Of a stretch of DNA of 64,000 nt, positions 26,815 to 34,967 are shown in pieces; positions within the stretch are counted from its first letter, which is position 1; the number at the start of each line of letters is the position of its first letter. The notes beneath the pieces are model-generated. The model saw only the letters and a program-made list of their open reading frames with translations. It was not told the DNA's origin and did no database searches. This stretch comes from Pseudomonas sp. P8_229 (GTDB taxonomy: Bacteria > Pseudomonadota > Gammaproteobacteria > Pseudomonadales > Pseudomonadaceae). Location: positions 4,588,501 to 4,652,500 of the forward strand of contig NZ_CP125378.1 of NCBI RefSeq assembly GCF_034008635.1, written 5' to 3'. The position numbers and the translations under genes are program-made.

Positions 26815-26844
26815 AAAAAACCCGGACAGTGTCCGGGTTTTTTT
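26815..26844 (+). terminator. Rho-independent terminator after the helicase gene
   Basis: Stem cccggacagtgtccggg with flanking A6 and T7, usable in both directions; it lies between the convergent helicase and the gene at 26859. Confidence 0.93.
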
Positions 26845-26858
26845 ATGCGCAGCGTTTG

Positions 26859-27458
26859 TCAGCTGCCGAGTTGCCCACTGGTGTCCGCGTCAAAGCGTTG
26901 TTTGGCGCGATCTGCCGCCGGTTTCAACAGGGCGAGCAGGGCCGCTTCGCTGTACAACCGCGAGTCGCCCAGCGCCTTCGGCGTTGGCTCGATCGGGATC
27001 AGCACATCCTCGCCGTCCGCATGCAGCCAGATCGCCACGACGTGCAGGGCCGAGACAAACAACACGCGCAATTCGACGGTTTTACCCTGCAGTTGCGGCG
27101 CCTGTTCCGCCAGTTTCAACGCGCCCACGGTGTCGGCGGCCCGGCTGCCGTGGTTCAGCGAAGAAAACTCGACATGGCCGCGAACCTCCGCCAGTTGCGC
27201 ATCGGCGATGGTCACGCCGTCGGCAAACACCAGGTAATGCCAGTCACCGATACGCGCGTTCTGCAGACCTTTGCCATGGCTTAGATCGTCCAGGGTCAGC
27301 GAGTAGCCGCGATAGGCCTCGCTCAGGCTGATCTTCGCCGCTCCCGCGCTGGCGAATTGGCGATTGATGCCGAAGCCCTGGGTGTGCAGCGCGGCTTGCA
27401 GCGCCGGACGCAAAGTCTGAACGCCGTTGGAAGGCGCCTTTGGATAAGTCAGTTGCAT
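26859..27458 (-). CDS. Unknown protein paired with a papain-like protease
   Basis: A 199-residue soluble protein without signal peptide. It has an alternating helix-strand pattern and ends RFDADTSGQLGS. I do not recognise a family. It begins 12 bp after the stop codon of the papain-like protease gene on the same strand, so the two are one transcription unit and probably act together (as substrate, chaperone, inhibitor or immunity protein; inference only). A bidirectional terminator follows at 26815. Confidence 0.75.
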   Translation of the reverse strand: MQLTYPKAPSNGVQTLRPALQAALHTQGFGINRQFASAGAAKISLSEAYRGYSLTLDDLSHGKGLQNARIGDWHYLVFADGVTIADAQLAEVRGHVEFSSLNHGSRAADTVGALKLAEQAPQLQGKTVELRVLFVSALHVVAIWLHADGEDVLIPIEPTPKALGDSRLYSEAALLALLKPAADRAKQRFDADTSGQLGS

Positions 27459-27470
27459 GATGTCGCCCTC

Positions 27471-28055
27471 CTAGTTTTTCGCGGTGAAGTAAGTGTGGGT
27501 CCAGTTTCCGCCGCCGTTGTACGAACCGGGGAACGCGTTCAGTGCACGGGTCGAGTAACCGTAGATCGAGTCCGCGACCAGTACGTAGTTGCCGTTGGTG
27601 CCGTAGATCGTCAGAAAGTGCGCACCGCCGCCGTACCAGGCGCAGCGCAGGCCGACCGGACGGCCCATGTTGATCTGGTTCTGGATGGCCGACATCTGCA
27701 GCGAACCCTGATTCATGCCGTTGTAGCTGCGGGTGGTTTGCAGGGCCGAATCCAGATAGCCGTAGACGTTGCAGGGTCCCGGCTGTTTGCAGCAATTGCG
27801 GTCCAGTTGGGTGCTGGCGACACCGCACTGGGTCCAGGACCCGGTGCCGTAGTAGTTGCCGACCGAGGCGGAAACGGCCGCCCAGCACCAGTTGGTCTGG
27901 GTCTGTTTCTGCATCGTGAAGTTGAGGTTTGCGGCGGCCAGTGCAGTGGTTTGCGCTGCCGCTTCAACGTCGACCAGTTGCGGGTCGAGCAGATGGCCAA
28001 CGAGGCACCTTGGCAGGGTCTCGCCGGTGAACGATGTTGCTTGATTGGTTAACAT
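27471..28055 (-). CDS. Papain-like cysteine protease (AvrRpt2/C70 type)
   Basis: A 194-residue protein with a papain-like C70 fold. The nucleophile Cys57 is in QTNWCWAAVS, His146 in GGGAHFLTIYG and the acid Asp162 in VLVADSIYG, so the triad is intact. Seven further cysteines (for example CGVASTQL, RNCCKQPGPC) suggest an oxidised or secreted environment, but no signal peptide is seen. AvrRpt2 is the P. syringae effector of this fold; this homologue lacks an obvious type III signal. The start ATG 28055 is after a 264-bp gap containing an 8-bp palindrome and an inverted repeat. It is followed by the unknown gene 26859-27458. Confidence 0.84.
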   Translation of the reverse strand: MLTNQATSFTGETLPRCLVGHLLDPQLVDVEAAAQTTALAAANLNFTMQKQTQTNWCWAAVSASVGNYYGTGSWTQCGVASTQLDRNCCKQPGPCNVYGYLDSALQTTRSYNGMNQGSLQMSAIQNQINMGRPVGLRCAWYGGGAHFLTIYGTNGNYVLVADSIYGYSTRALNAFPGSYNGGGNWTHTYFTAKN

Positions 28056-28212
28056 TTTTCAGTCCTCCATGAATGAAAACAAGCATCCAGCTTGTGATTT
28101 TGTTGCGGTGATGCCGAGCGATCGGTGGTTAACGGTTTTCATCTTCGATGAACGGTGCCGATCTCCTTGCTCGAGGTAACCCTAGTCTGATTATGCGTTT
28201 ATGCAAGAAAAT

Positions 28213-28230
28213 AAATGCATTGATGCATTT
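28213..28230. promoter_or_regulatory. Palindrome aaatgcat-tg-atgcattt
   Basis: A perfect 8-bp inverted repeat with a 2-bp spacer, AT-rich, 158 bp upstream of the protease start. A candidate operator, though no regulator gene adjoins it. Confidence 0.4.
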
Positions 28231-28238
28231 TAATGGGC

Positions 28239-28306
28239 AAAAAATCGCAGCCTGCGACAGTTCCTGCACCGATTTCTGCAGGAGCTGTCGCAGGCTGCGA
28301 TCTTTT
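28239..28306. repeat. Inverted repeat, GATCGCAGCCTGCG family
   Basis: aaaaaatcgcagcctgcgac to gtcgcaggctgcgatctttt, 68 bp, with the same A/T ends as the copy at 12308. It lies upstream of the protease gene, which points away. Confidence 0.85.
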
Positions 28307-28319
28307 GATTTTGGCGGGA

Positions 28320-28595
28320 TTAGCCCTCGGTTTTCTTCTCGGCCGAATCCAGCTCTTTCAATCGCTGATCAATCAACTGGCACTTGTCCGGCAGATCGGC
28401 GCTGGCGGTACCAAGATCCATCTTCTGCAACTCAGCGTTGATCTCCTTGGCCTTGGCCGGATTCTGTTCGGTGAGTCTGGAGACTTCCTTGGCCAGTTGT
28501 TCACGCTTGGCGGTGGCTTCCTCGGGCGTACAGGCCCACACGGGCAGGGCGCAGGCAAGGATGGCGGCGAGGGTGAGCTTGAGCAGGGTTTTCAT
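28320..28595 (-). CDS. Small exported helical protein
   Basis: A 91-residue protein. The N-terminus MKTLLKLTLAAILACALPVW ends before Ala-Cys, so it is either a secreted protein or, with Cys22 in VWAC, a weak lipobox. The mature part of about 70 residues is a helical hairpin (EEATAKREQLAKEVSRLTEQ, QLIDQRLKELDSAEKK) with a second Cys. Function unknown. A GGAGG-rich leader lies before ATG 28595. Confidence 0.7.
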   Translation of the reverse strand: MKTLLKLTLAAILACALPVWACTPEEATAKREQLAKEVSRLTEQNPAKAKEINAELQKMDLGTASADLPDKCQLIDQRLKELDSAEKKTEG

Positions 28596-28686
28596 GGGGG
28601 GGCGGCCTCCGTTCCGGTTAAGGCGGGTTAACCGGTGGAGGCCTCGGGGCGGTGAAAAGTTCAGTCAGGCTCGCCGCAGTCGGTTG

Positions 28687-29424
28687 CTATTCGCCGCCAT
28701 GGCAGCAACTGGACTGGCTGCCACCCTCATAGCGATCATGATGGCGCACCCACTCCATGATCTCCTCTTCATTGCGGCCCTTGGGCGTCAGATCAAGGTA
28801 GTTGTAAGCCCCCACCAACATATCCAGCCCACGCGCATATGTTGAATAGGTATGGAAAATTTCCCCGGCCGCATTTCGATAAAACACGCTCAGCCCCGGC
28901 ATTTCTTCTTCGGCGCTGTCAGTTTTTTCGTAGTTGTACGTCGCCTTTCCGGCTTTGGCGTCCTCCTCCCGGGCGCACACGCCAAAGTCGTAGTTGAAAT
29001 CGGAACCGTCTGACGACACCCAGTCGAATTTCCAGCCCATGCGCCGCTTGAAGGTCTGAAATTGCTCGAACGGTGCGTGGGAGACCGCGACCACTGCAAT
29101 GTCGTGGTGGGCCAGGTGCTGGTTGGCGCCGTCAATGTGGTCGGACAGGAACGAGCAACCCTGGCAGCCTTCTTCCCAGTCCTTGGCAAACATGAAGTGG
29201 TAAACGATCAGTTGGCTGTGTTTACCGAACAGGTCGGCCAGTTTCAGCTCGCCGTTCGGGCCGTGAAAGCGGTAGTCCTTGTCGACTTTGACCCATGGCA
29301 ACGCGCGACGCTTCGCGCTGAGGCGGTCGCGCTCCCGGGTGAAGGCTTTTTCGTCGGCCAGATGTTGTTGGCGCGCGGCAAGCCATTCTTCACGCGGCAC
29401 CACTGGATGATTCTCAACGTTCAT
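28687..29424 (-). CDS. DUF899 thioredoxin-like protein
   Basis: A 245-residue protein of the DUF899 family (thioredoxin fold, often near TetR genes). The family signature is HFMFAKDWEEGCQGCSFLSD, with a CxxC (about 87-90), followed by HAPFEQFQTFKRRMGW and the C-terminal YARGLDMLVGAYNYLDLTPK. The reaction is unknown. The start ATG 29424 is preceded by GCAGGAGAAATC. The upstream gap contains a GACCG-C-CGGTC palindrome (29495-29505) that resembles a TetR operator. Confidence 0.9.
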   Translation of the reverse strand: MNVENHPVVPREEWLAARQQHLADEKAFTRERDRLSAKRRALPWVKVDKDYRFHGPNGELKLADLFGKHSQLIVYHFMFAKDWEEGCQGCSFLSDHIDGANQHLAHHDIAVVAVSHAPFEQFQTFKRRMGWKFDWVSSDGSDFNYDFGVCAREEDAKAGKATYNYEKTDSAEEEMPGLSVFYRNAAGEIFHTYSTYARGLDMLVGAYNYLDLTPKGRNEEEIMEWVRHHDRYEGGSQSSCCHGGE

Positions 29425-29600
29425 GATGATTTCTCCTGCGGGGGTTGAAACCGTCTTTGTCAGACTAGTCGTTTAACCCTTGGGCAAATCGACAGACCGC
29501 CGGTCGGTCGTCCCTGAAAATGCGGCTGAACGGCTGCGACAGGCTTCGGTCACAACCTATGAACGCGCCATAAATCACGCGCACCGGAGGTTGAATCAGG

Positions 29601-29993
29601 ATGACCACTTATAACTGGGATTTGATTGAACGCTTGCTGCATGAAGTGCAGAACAGTGCTGGCGAAAGTTTCGCTCCTCGAAAATATGCCGAGGACTATG
29701 CGGCGGAGAAAGCCAGTGCGGGCGAGCCGATCGAGAATCTGGATCACCTGAAAACGGTGGCCTGTGAGTACGAAAAGTTGCTGTTGGACCGTGGATACAT
29801 CGAACCGCGTCCGGATCATGAGGGCAGTACCGGCAACAATTTCATTCTGACGGCGCGCGGCTCGAGCCTGTTGAGCCTGATCGACAGCAGTATCCCCGGC
29901 AATGATCACCCACGGCAGGTGCTGGATGATCAGCAGGATGCGCTGGATGAAGCGACCTTTGATGAAGTGGCTTCCAAGGCACAGATTGCTTGA
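29601..29993 (+). CDS. DUF2513-like small protein, possible winged-helix regulator
   Basis: A 130-residue protein that resembles DUF2513 proteins: an opening MTTYNWDLIERLLHEVQ, a helix and strand arrangement typical of winged helices around YEKLLLDRGYIEPRP, and LTARGSSLLSLIDSS at the end. DUF2513 proteins are found in phage and mobile regions. No partner gene is adjacent; a REP doublet follows at 30001. The start ATG 29601 has GGAGG 10 bases ahead. Confidence 0.68.
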   Translation: MTTYNWDLIERLLHEVQNSAGESFAPRKYAEDYAAEKASAGEPIENLDHLKTVACEYEKLLLDRGYIEPRPDHEGSTGNNFILTARGSSLLSLIDSSIPGNDHPRQVLDDQQDALDEATFDEVASKAQIA

Positions 29994-30000
29994 TGGCCTG

Positions 30001-30089
30001 TGTGGGAGCGGGCTTGCTCGCGAATGCGGTGTATCAGACACATTAATGGTGACTGACACACCGCATTCGCGAGCAAGCCCGCTCCCGCA
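30001..30089. repeat. REP doublet
   Basis: tgtgggagcgggcttgctcg to gcaagcccgctcccgca, with complementary inner arms (gcggtgtatcagac versus gtctgacacaccgc-like). Confidence 0.88.
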
Positions 30090-30106
30090 TTGGATTGGCA
30101 TCTTGT

Positions 30107-30976
30107 TTAAGGTTTTTGTGCTGCCTTCAGGCACTTGAGGTCATTGAAGTCTTTACGCACCCCCTCGATCTTCTTCAACAACCGCTGCCGTTGCTGCGGC
30201 GTGCTCTGCGCCATCAAATCAACTGCCAGCGCACGCGCCTGGGCTTCGGTGTTGGCGTAGGCCTTCTGGTAATCCGGTGTCCATAAACGCTCGCGATTGA
30301 CCAGAAGCGTCTCGATCCGTTGTGGGAATTCAGGACTTTTGCGCTGGACCACTGCCGCGCTGAACTGCTGTTGCCAGTGCGCGCGGTTGGCGATCCATTG
30401 GCTGTTCTGATCGCCCAGTGCGGTTGACCAGGCCATCACCCGTTGTTCCTGAGTGACGCTCAACGGGCCAAGCCAGTCGGTCAGGCGCTTGTCCATGCGC
30501 GCGCCGCGTTCGGCGATCTGCTGGGCCAGTGGCGGTTTGACGTATTCCTGCTGACGCTTGCGCAGATCCTTGGCAAAGGCGTCGTTCATTTCCGCGACCT
30601 GTTTGTCATCCAGCCCTTGCAGCAACTCGATGGCCGAAGGCGTGATCTGCCGGGCGGTGTCAGCGATGGCTTTCTTCGCTTCCGCGGTTCGCGCTTGCAG
30701 CGCCGCGTCGGTCACCTGATTGGTTTCAACCATGCTCTGCAAGCGATCCAGCCAATCCAGGTAACCCGGCAACTGCGTGGTGCAGTGCCAGTTCAGGTGT
30801 TCCTTGAGGCGCTCGTTGAACCAGTCCTTTTGCTCGCCGTTCATGTCCAGGTAGTCGCTGAGCGTCCACGGGATTATCACGTCGAGGTTGCGATAGGCCA
30901 GGCCGACGCGGCTGCAGGCGCCGAGGGCGAGGGTGAAAATCAGCAGGGTGGCGAAGTGTTTGAACCAGCGAGACAT
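30107..30976 (-). CDS. DUF6279 family lipoprotein
   Basis: A 289-residue lipoprotein. The signal peptide with lipobox LALGAC puts the mature Cys at about 21. The rest is a helical protein with a repeated Trp-rich core (NVDVIIPWTLSDYLDMNGEQ-like start, HCTTQLPGYLDWLDRLQ, RLWTPDYQKAYANTEAQARA). Known only as DUF6279. ATG 30976. It is separated from the TorF-like gene by about 70 bp. Confidence 0.85.
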   Translation of the reverse strand: MSRWFKHFATLLIFTLALGACSRVGLAYRNLDVIIPWTLSDYLDMNGEQKDWFNERLKEHLNWHCTTQLPGYLDWLDRLQSMVETNQVTDAALQARTAEAKKAIADTARQITPSAIELLQGLDDKQVAEMNDAFAKDLRKRQQEYVKPPLAQQIAERGARMDKRLTDWLGPLSVTQEQRVMAWSTALGDQNSQWIANRAHWQQQFSAAVVQRKSPEFPQRIETLLVNRERLWTPDYQKAYANTEAQARALAVDLMAQSTPQQRQRLLKKIEGVRKDFNDLKCLKAAQKP

Positions 30977-31047
30977 GAGCGAATCCTTGCGAAAGCCTGG
31001 CGTCTGATTCTTATGTGAACGCAGGATGCTCCCGGCAGTTCAGCCGA

Positions 31048-31764
31048 TCAATAGAACGCGCGTGCGGCCTTGAGTGTGACCAGCCCGTCGCACTCGCTGT
31101 TGTGTCCGGAGTAGGCTGAGCAATCACTGCCGCTGAGGCTGGAGTTGCTGTAGATCAGGTCGAGGTCGATGCCCATGAACGGCCGGGAAAACTTTACCGA
31201 CCAATCGGTAAAACTGCTGACGTAGCCACCGTCCACCGAGACCGGCGAGTTCAATTGATGAGTGGTGTACTTCATGCTGATTCCGATGCCGAACGGCTGA
31301 TTGCCGCCTAGGTCGGCGAACAGTGTGTTGTTCTGTTTATCCGGATCATCGCTGAAGGCTACGCCGAAGCGGCTGCCGAGCAGGGTCAGGCCGCCGAACA
31401 GCTCCTGGCTGTCGAGGGTGTCTACCTTGGGATAGCTGTAGTGGATCATCCCGACTTCGTAGCCGAGGGTTTGATCGAAAGGTTGTTTAAAGCCGACGTA
31501 GGAATCGATCTCGAGGTTTTTGCCGGGGCTGATGCCCATGCTCGGCGCGTATTGGCCGACATACAGGCCACTGTCGTGGCTGAGGTCAAGGCCACCGTGG
31601 AACGAGCCGGCCGCCGAAGGCTTGACCAGCCCCTGGGCCATGCTGCGGCTGGGGGTGGTACCGAGTTTGAGGTCGAAGTCGCCGAACTCGCGCTGGAAAA
31701 TCTGCGCGTGCGCCGATGAACAGGCCAGCAGGCCTACAAATGATAAACAGGAAAATTTGAGCAT
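31048..31764 (-). CDS. TorF-family putative porin
   Basis: A 238-residue outer-membrane barrel. A signal peptide (MLKFSCLSFVGLLACSSAHA) is followed by amphipathic strands; residues about 60-160 (SHDSGLYVGQYAPSMG, DSYVGFKQPFDQTLGYEVGM) are typical of the TorF/Gcw_chp family. It ends with AARAFY, an aromatic-type C-terminus for BAM insertion. Two cysteines (DCSAYSGHNSEC) lie near the end. The substrate is unknown. Confidence 0.85.
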   Translation of the reverse strand: MLKFSCLSFVGLLACSSAHAQIFQREFGDFDLKLGTTPSRSMAQGLVKPSAAGSFHGGLDLSHDSGLYVGQYAPSMGISPGKNLEIDSYVGFKQPFDQTLGYEVGMIHYSYPKVDTLDSQELFGGLTLLGSRFGVAFSDDPDKQNNTLFADLGGNQPFGIGISMKYTTHQLNSPVSVDGGYVSSFTDWSVKFSRPFMGIDLDLIYSNSSLSGSDCSAYSGHNSECDGLVTLKAARAFY

Positions 31765-31968
31765 GCGTCACTCCATGAACAGCGAGCGCAGGTCGTCGGG
31801 CCTGCTGAAACGCTTGATCTAGACGCGTGAAAGGATACCGGCGAATCATCAGAGTCGATGGCCGTTCGTCGATTTTTGCGGATTAATTAAACAGAAGAGG
31901 TGTAGCGCGGGTGCCAGTCCAGGCGCTTCGAAGCTCAAAGCGCCTCTGGACGGGTGTATTACCGGGTA

Positions 31969-32157
31969 TTACTTCTTGCCCAGGCTGATCTGCTTGGACG
32001 GGCCGAACGTCTGGCCGCTGACGCCTTTGGCAATTTGCTGGATTTCGCCGCCGGACTTGAGGAACGCTGCGATCTGATCGTTGATCGATTCGCTGGTTTC
32101 AACGGCTGGAGCTGGCTTTGCTTTGCTGGTGGATGCTTTTACACGCATGGCGGCCAT
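31969..32157 (-). CDS. Small basic protein with a SutA-like motif
   Basis: A 62-residue protein. A Lys/Ala/Pro-rich tail MRVKASTSKAKPAP precedes the segment INDQIAAFLKSGGEIQQIAK. That resembles the FLxxGGxxQxI motif of the RNA-polymerase-binding protein SutA from memory, but length and N-terminus differ. The likely start is ATG 32157 or the fourth codon. Function unknown. Confidence 0.65.
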   Translation of the reverse strand: MAAMRVKASTSKAKPAPAVETSESINDQIAAFLKSGGEIQQIAKGVSGQTFGPSKQISLGKK

Positions 32158-32507
32158 TAACCTGTAGAAAAGTAACTCGGCCAGGCATCGTACAGGAATA
32201 ACTTGACAATTGCTTGATAAATATCCCCGGGAATAACCAGGTGCGTGGGTGGATTATTCTCGATTAATTATTCGAAACATCCCCCTAAGCTACTGTTTTA
32301 AATAAGAACATTTATTCGTCGTTACTGAAAATATCCCGAATGAAACGGCGCTGCAGGTCGTGCGTTGGCCAGACGAATGGCAAGCGGCCCGCGCCAAGCG
32401 GAGGAAAATCAAGGCGTCCCGGCGATTTTCTCGAACCGGGTGTTCAGTCAGCGAACGAGACGGGCAAAACCGGGTAGAATGCCGCCACGCAATGAGGGTT
32501 TTGGAAA
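32158..32507. other. AT-rich intergenic gap without a convincing gene
   Basis: About 350 bp with tracts such as ttaataattattcgaaac and tttattcg. A 62-codon frame (32360-32548) overlaps the start of cvfB and does not look coding. The cvfB promoter should lie at the right end. Confidence 0.6.
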
Positions 32508-33344
32508 ATGGCTTTAGTCGGGCGTTACAACAGTTTGCAAGTGGTTAAACACACTAACTTCGGTTTATATCTGGACGGCGGTGCCGACGGCGAAATTCTT
32601 TTGCCCAACCGTTATATCCCTAAAGATATTCCCAGCGAAGATGAAGACTGGCTCAACGTATTTATTTATCTGGACAGCGAAGACAAACTTCTCGCTACCA
32701 CTGAAAAACCAAAAGTTCAGGTCGGTGAATTTGCCAGTCTGAAAGTAGTTGAAGTCAACAGCATCGGTGTGTTCCTCGATTGGGGCCTGCCGAAAGATCT
32801 GTTGCTGCCGTACTCCGAAGAAAAACGGCAGATGACCGCTGGCGAATACTGCGTGGTGCACGTCTACCTCGACAAGCACACGCGCCGCATCACCGCCACC
32901 GCGCGCCTGGATCGTTACCTCGACAAGACCCCGGCCAACTACAGTGTCGGGCAGGAAGTTGACCTGCTGGTTGCCGAAGCCACCGACATGGGCTTCAAGG
33001 CGATCATCAACAACAAACACTGGGGCCTGATCCACAAGAACGAAATCTTCAAGTTCATGCGTTCCGGCATGAGTGAGAAGGGGTTCATCAAGGAAGTGCG
33101 CGCTGACGGCAAGATCAGCCTCAGCCTGCAACCGGTTGGCCAGGAGGCTGCCAGCAGCCTGAGTTCGAAGATCCTCGCCAAACTGCGCGATAACAACGGC
33201 ACGCTGGCGGTCAGCGACAAGAGCGATCCGGCGCTGATCAGCAGCCTGTTCGGGGTCAGCAAGGGTAATTTCAAGAAGGCCATCGGTTCGTTGTACAAGG
33301 ACGGCAAGATCGTCATTCACGCCGATCGCATTGAACTAACCTGA
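32508..33344 (+). CDS. cvfB: CvfB-family S1 RNA-binding protein
   Basis: A 278-residue cytosolic protein of the CvfB/YitL family. Three consecutive S1-like OB folds (about 1-60, 70-130, 145-210) are followed by a C-terminal winged helix (about 220-278, SSLFGVSKGNFKKAIGSLYK). Key stretches are GLYLDGGADGEILLPNRYIP, LPYSEEKRQ and RYLDKTPANYSVGQEV. CvfB binds RNA and affects virulence gene expression in Staphylococcus; the pseudomonad role is unknown. ATG 32508 follows the frame's usual start MALVGRYNSLQVVKHT. Confidence 0.93.
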   Translation: MALVGRYNSLQVVKHTNFGLYLDGGADGEILLPNRYIPKDIPSEDEDWLNVFIYLDSEDKLLATTEKPKVQVGEFASLKVVEVNSIGVFLDWGLPKDLLLPYSEEKRQMTAGEYCVVHVYLDKHTRRITATARLDRYLDKTPANYSVGQEVDLLVAEATDMGFKAIINNKHWGLIHKNEIFKFMRSGMSEKGFIKEVRADGKISLSLQPVGQEAASSLSSKILAKLRDNNGTLAVSDKSDPALISSLFGVSKGNFKKAIGSLYKDGKIVIHADRIELT

Positions 33345-33389
33345 CCCGCGAGGGGCCCATGTTGCATGGGCTCACTGGAGGTCGGGCAG

Positions 33390-33782
33390 ATGAAAAAAGC
33401 ACTGATTGCCTACGGCGCCACCCTGGTGGTGTTTCTTCTGCTCGATGGCGTCTGGCTTGGCGTGTTGATGGCGCCGACCTATCGCGAGTTGCTCGGTTCG
33501 CTGATGCTCGAAAAACCGCTGCTGGTTCCGGCAGCGGTTTTTTATTGCCTGTACGTTTTTGGTTGCGTGCAATTTGTGGTGTTGCCGGCGCTGAGCTGGC
33601 AACGCGCGGCGCGCATGGGGGCGTTGTTGGGGCTGGTGGCGTACGGCACGTATGACCTGACCAATTGGGCGACGTTGCGTGGCTGGTCGGTGCAGGTGAG
33701 TTTGATGGATTGGGCGTGGGGGACGTTTGCCACGGCTGTTGCCTGCTCGGTCGGTTTTTTAGCAGCGAAGCGATTTGTGTAG
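33390..33782 (+). CDS. DUF2177 family membrane protein
   Basis: A 130-residue inner-membrane protein with four hydrophobic helices. The motif LLDGVWLGVLMAPTYRELLG and the YDLTNWATLRGW stretch are typical of DUF2177. Function unknown. I choose ATG 33390 (MKKALIAYGATL), which has GGAGG at an optimal distance; a GTG or ATG about eight codons earlier does not. It follows cvfB by 45 bp and may be co-transcribed. Confidence 0.88.
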   Translation: MKKALIAYGATLVVFLLLDGVWLGVLMAPTYRELLGSLMLEKPLLVPAAVFYCLYVFGCVQFVVLPALSWQRAARMGALLGLVAYGTYDLTNWATLRGWSVQVSLMDWAWGTFATAVACSVGFLAAKRFV

Positions 33783-33817
33783 TCAGTCCCGTAATTTTTG
33801 TTGTTTTGACCGACGCC

Positions 33818-33881
33818 TTCGCGAGCAAGCCCGCTCCCACAGGGGCATGCGGTCTACTGTGGCAGCGGGCCTGCTCGCGAA
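33818..33881. repeat. REP doublet
   Basis: ttcgcgagcaagcccgctcc (33818) and gtggcagcgggcctgctcgc (33859-33881) in inverted orientation; the right unit is degenerate. Confidence 0.8.
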
Positions 33882-34034
33882 TGGCGGCGCAGCCGACAGC
33901 CATTCACCCCTGACGCAACAGACAAACTAAATGTCTTTTCCAGACGGCTTTTTCTGCCTGGCTGATTGATAATCCCCGACACAGATTTTCGACCATTGGA
34001 TGGCTGCCATGTTGTGTGTGTTCGAGGTGTTGCG

Positions 34035-34967
34035 GTGAGTGTCGAGCGGCGCAATGCCGACGGTTTTGCCTTGCAGGTGATGATCGGCCTGTGCCTGATC
34101 TGGGGCGTGCAGCAAGTGATGATCAAGTGGGCCGCGCCGGACATCGCGCCAGTGATGCAGGCGGCCGGGCGTTCGGGGATTTCCGCGTTGCTGGTCGGCC
34201 TGCTGCTGTGCTGGAAGGGCGGCTGGGATCAAGTGGGCAACACCTGGCGCGGAGGTTTGCTGGCCGGCGCGCTGTTTGGCCTGGAGTTCTTCTTCATCGC
34301 CGAAGGCCTGCAGCTGACCACCGCAGCGCACATGTCGGTGTTCCTCTACACCGCGCCGATTTTCACTGCGCTCGGTGTGCACTTTCTGCTGGCCAGCGAA
34401 CGCCTGCGGCCGCTGCAGTGGATGGGGATTCTGCTGGCATTCATTGGTATCGCCATTGCCTTTGCCGGCGGCGTGTCATGGGACAACCTCGACCGGCGCA
34501 TGCTGCTGGGTGATGCGTTCGGCGTGCTGGCCGGGGCCTGCTGGGGCGCGACCACTGTGGTGGTGCGCGCCTCGCGGCTGTCGGAGGCGCCGGTGACGTT
34601 GACCCTGTTCTATCAGTTGATCGTCGGCTTTGTCGGCCTGTTGTTGATCGCGCTGTTCAGTGGTCAGATCACTCACGTCAGTTTGACCACCGTGGCGGTC
34701 GCCAGCGTGCTGTTCCAGGGCCTGGTGGTGTCGTTCTTCAGCTACCTGACATGGTTCTGGCTGTTGCGGCGCTATCTGGCGGCCAATCTGGCGGTGTTTT
34801 CGTTCATGACGCCGTTATTCGGCGTCACTTTCGGCGTAGTGCTGCTCGGTGAACAACTGAGCCTGAACTTCGTCATCGGCGCGGTGCTGGTGTTGCTCGG
34901 CATCACTTTTGTCAGCGCTGAGCAGTGGGTGCGTCGGCGTTTGCGCAAAGCGCTCGGCCAGCAGTAG
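34035..34967 (+). CDS. EamA/DMT-family transporter
   Basis: A 310-residue DMT transporter with ten helices in two EamA repeats (first from about 10 to 140, second from about 155 to 300). Start GTG 34035 (MSVERRNADGFALQVMIG) has GAGG 7 bases ahead; the frame is open 23 codons further but without a site. The C-terminal 18 codons overlap the end of a convergent MFS gene. Confidence 0.88.
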   Translation: MSVERRNADGFALQVMIGLCLIWGVQQVMIKWAAPDIAPVMQAAGRSGISALLVGLLLCWKGGWDQVGNTWRGGLLAGALFGLEFFFIAEGLQLTTAAHMSVFLYTAPIFTALGVHFLLASERLRPLQWMGILLAFIGIAIAFAGGVSWDNLDRRMLLGDAFGVLAGACWGATTVVVRASRLSEAPVTLTLFYQLIVGFVGLLLIALFSGQITHVSLTTVAVASVLFQGLVVSFFSYLTWFWLLRRYLAANLAVFSFMTPLFGVTFGVVLLGEQLSLNFVIGAVLVLLGITFVSAEQWVRRRLRKALGQQ

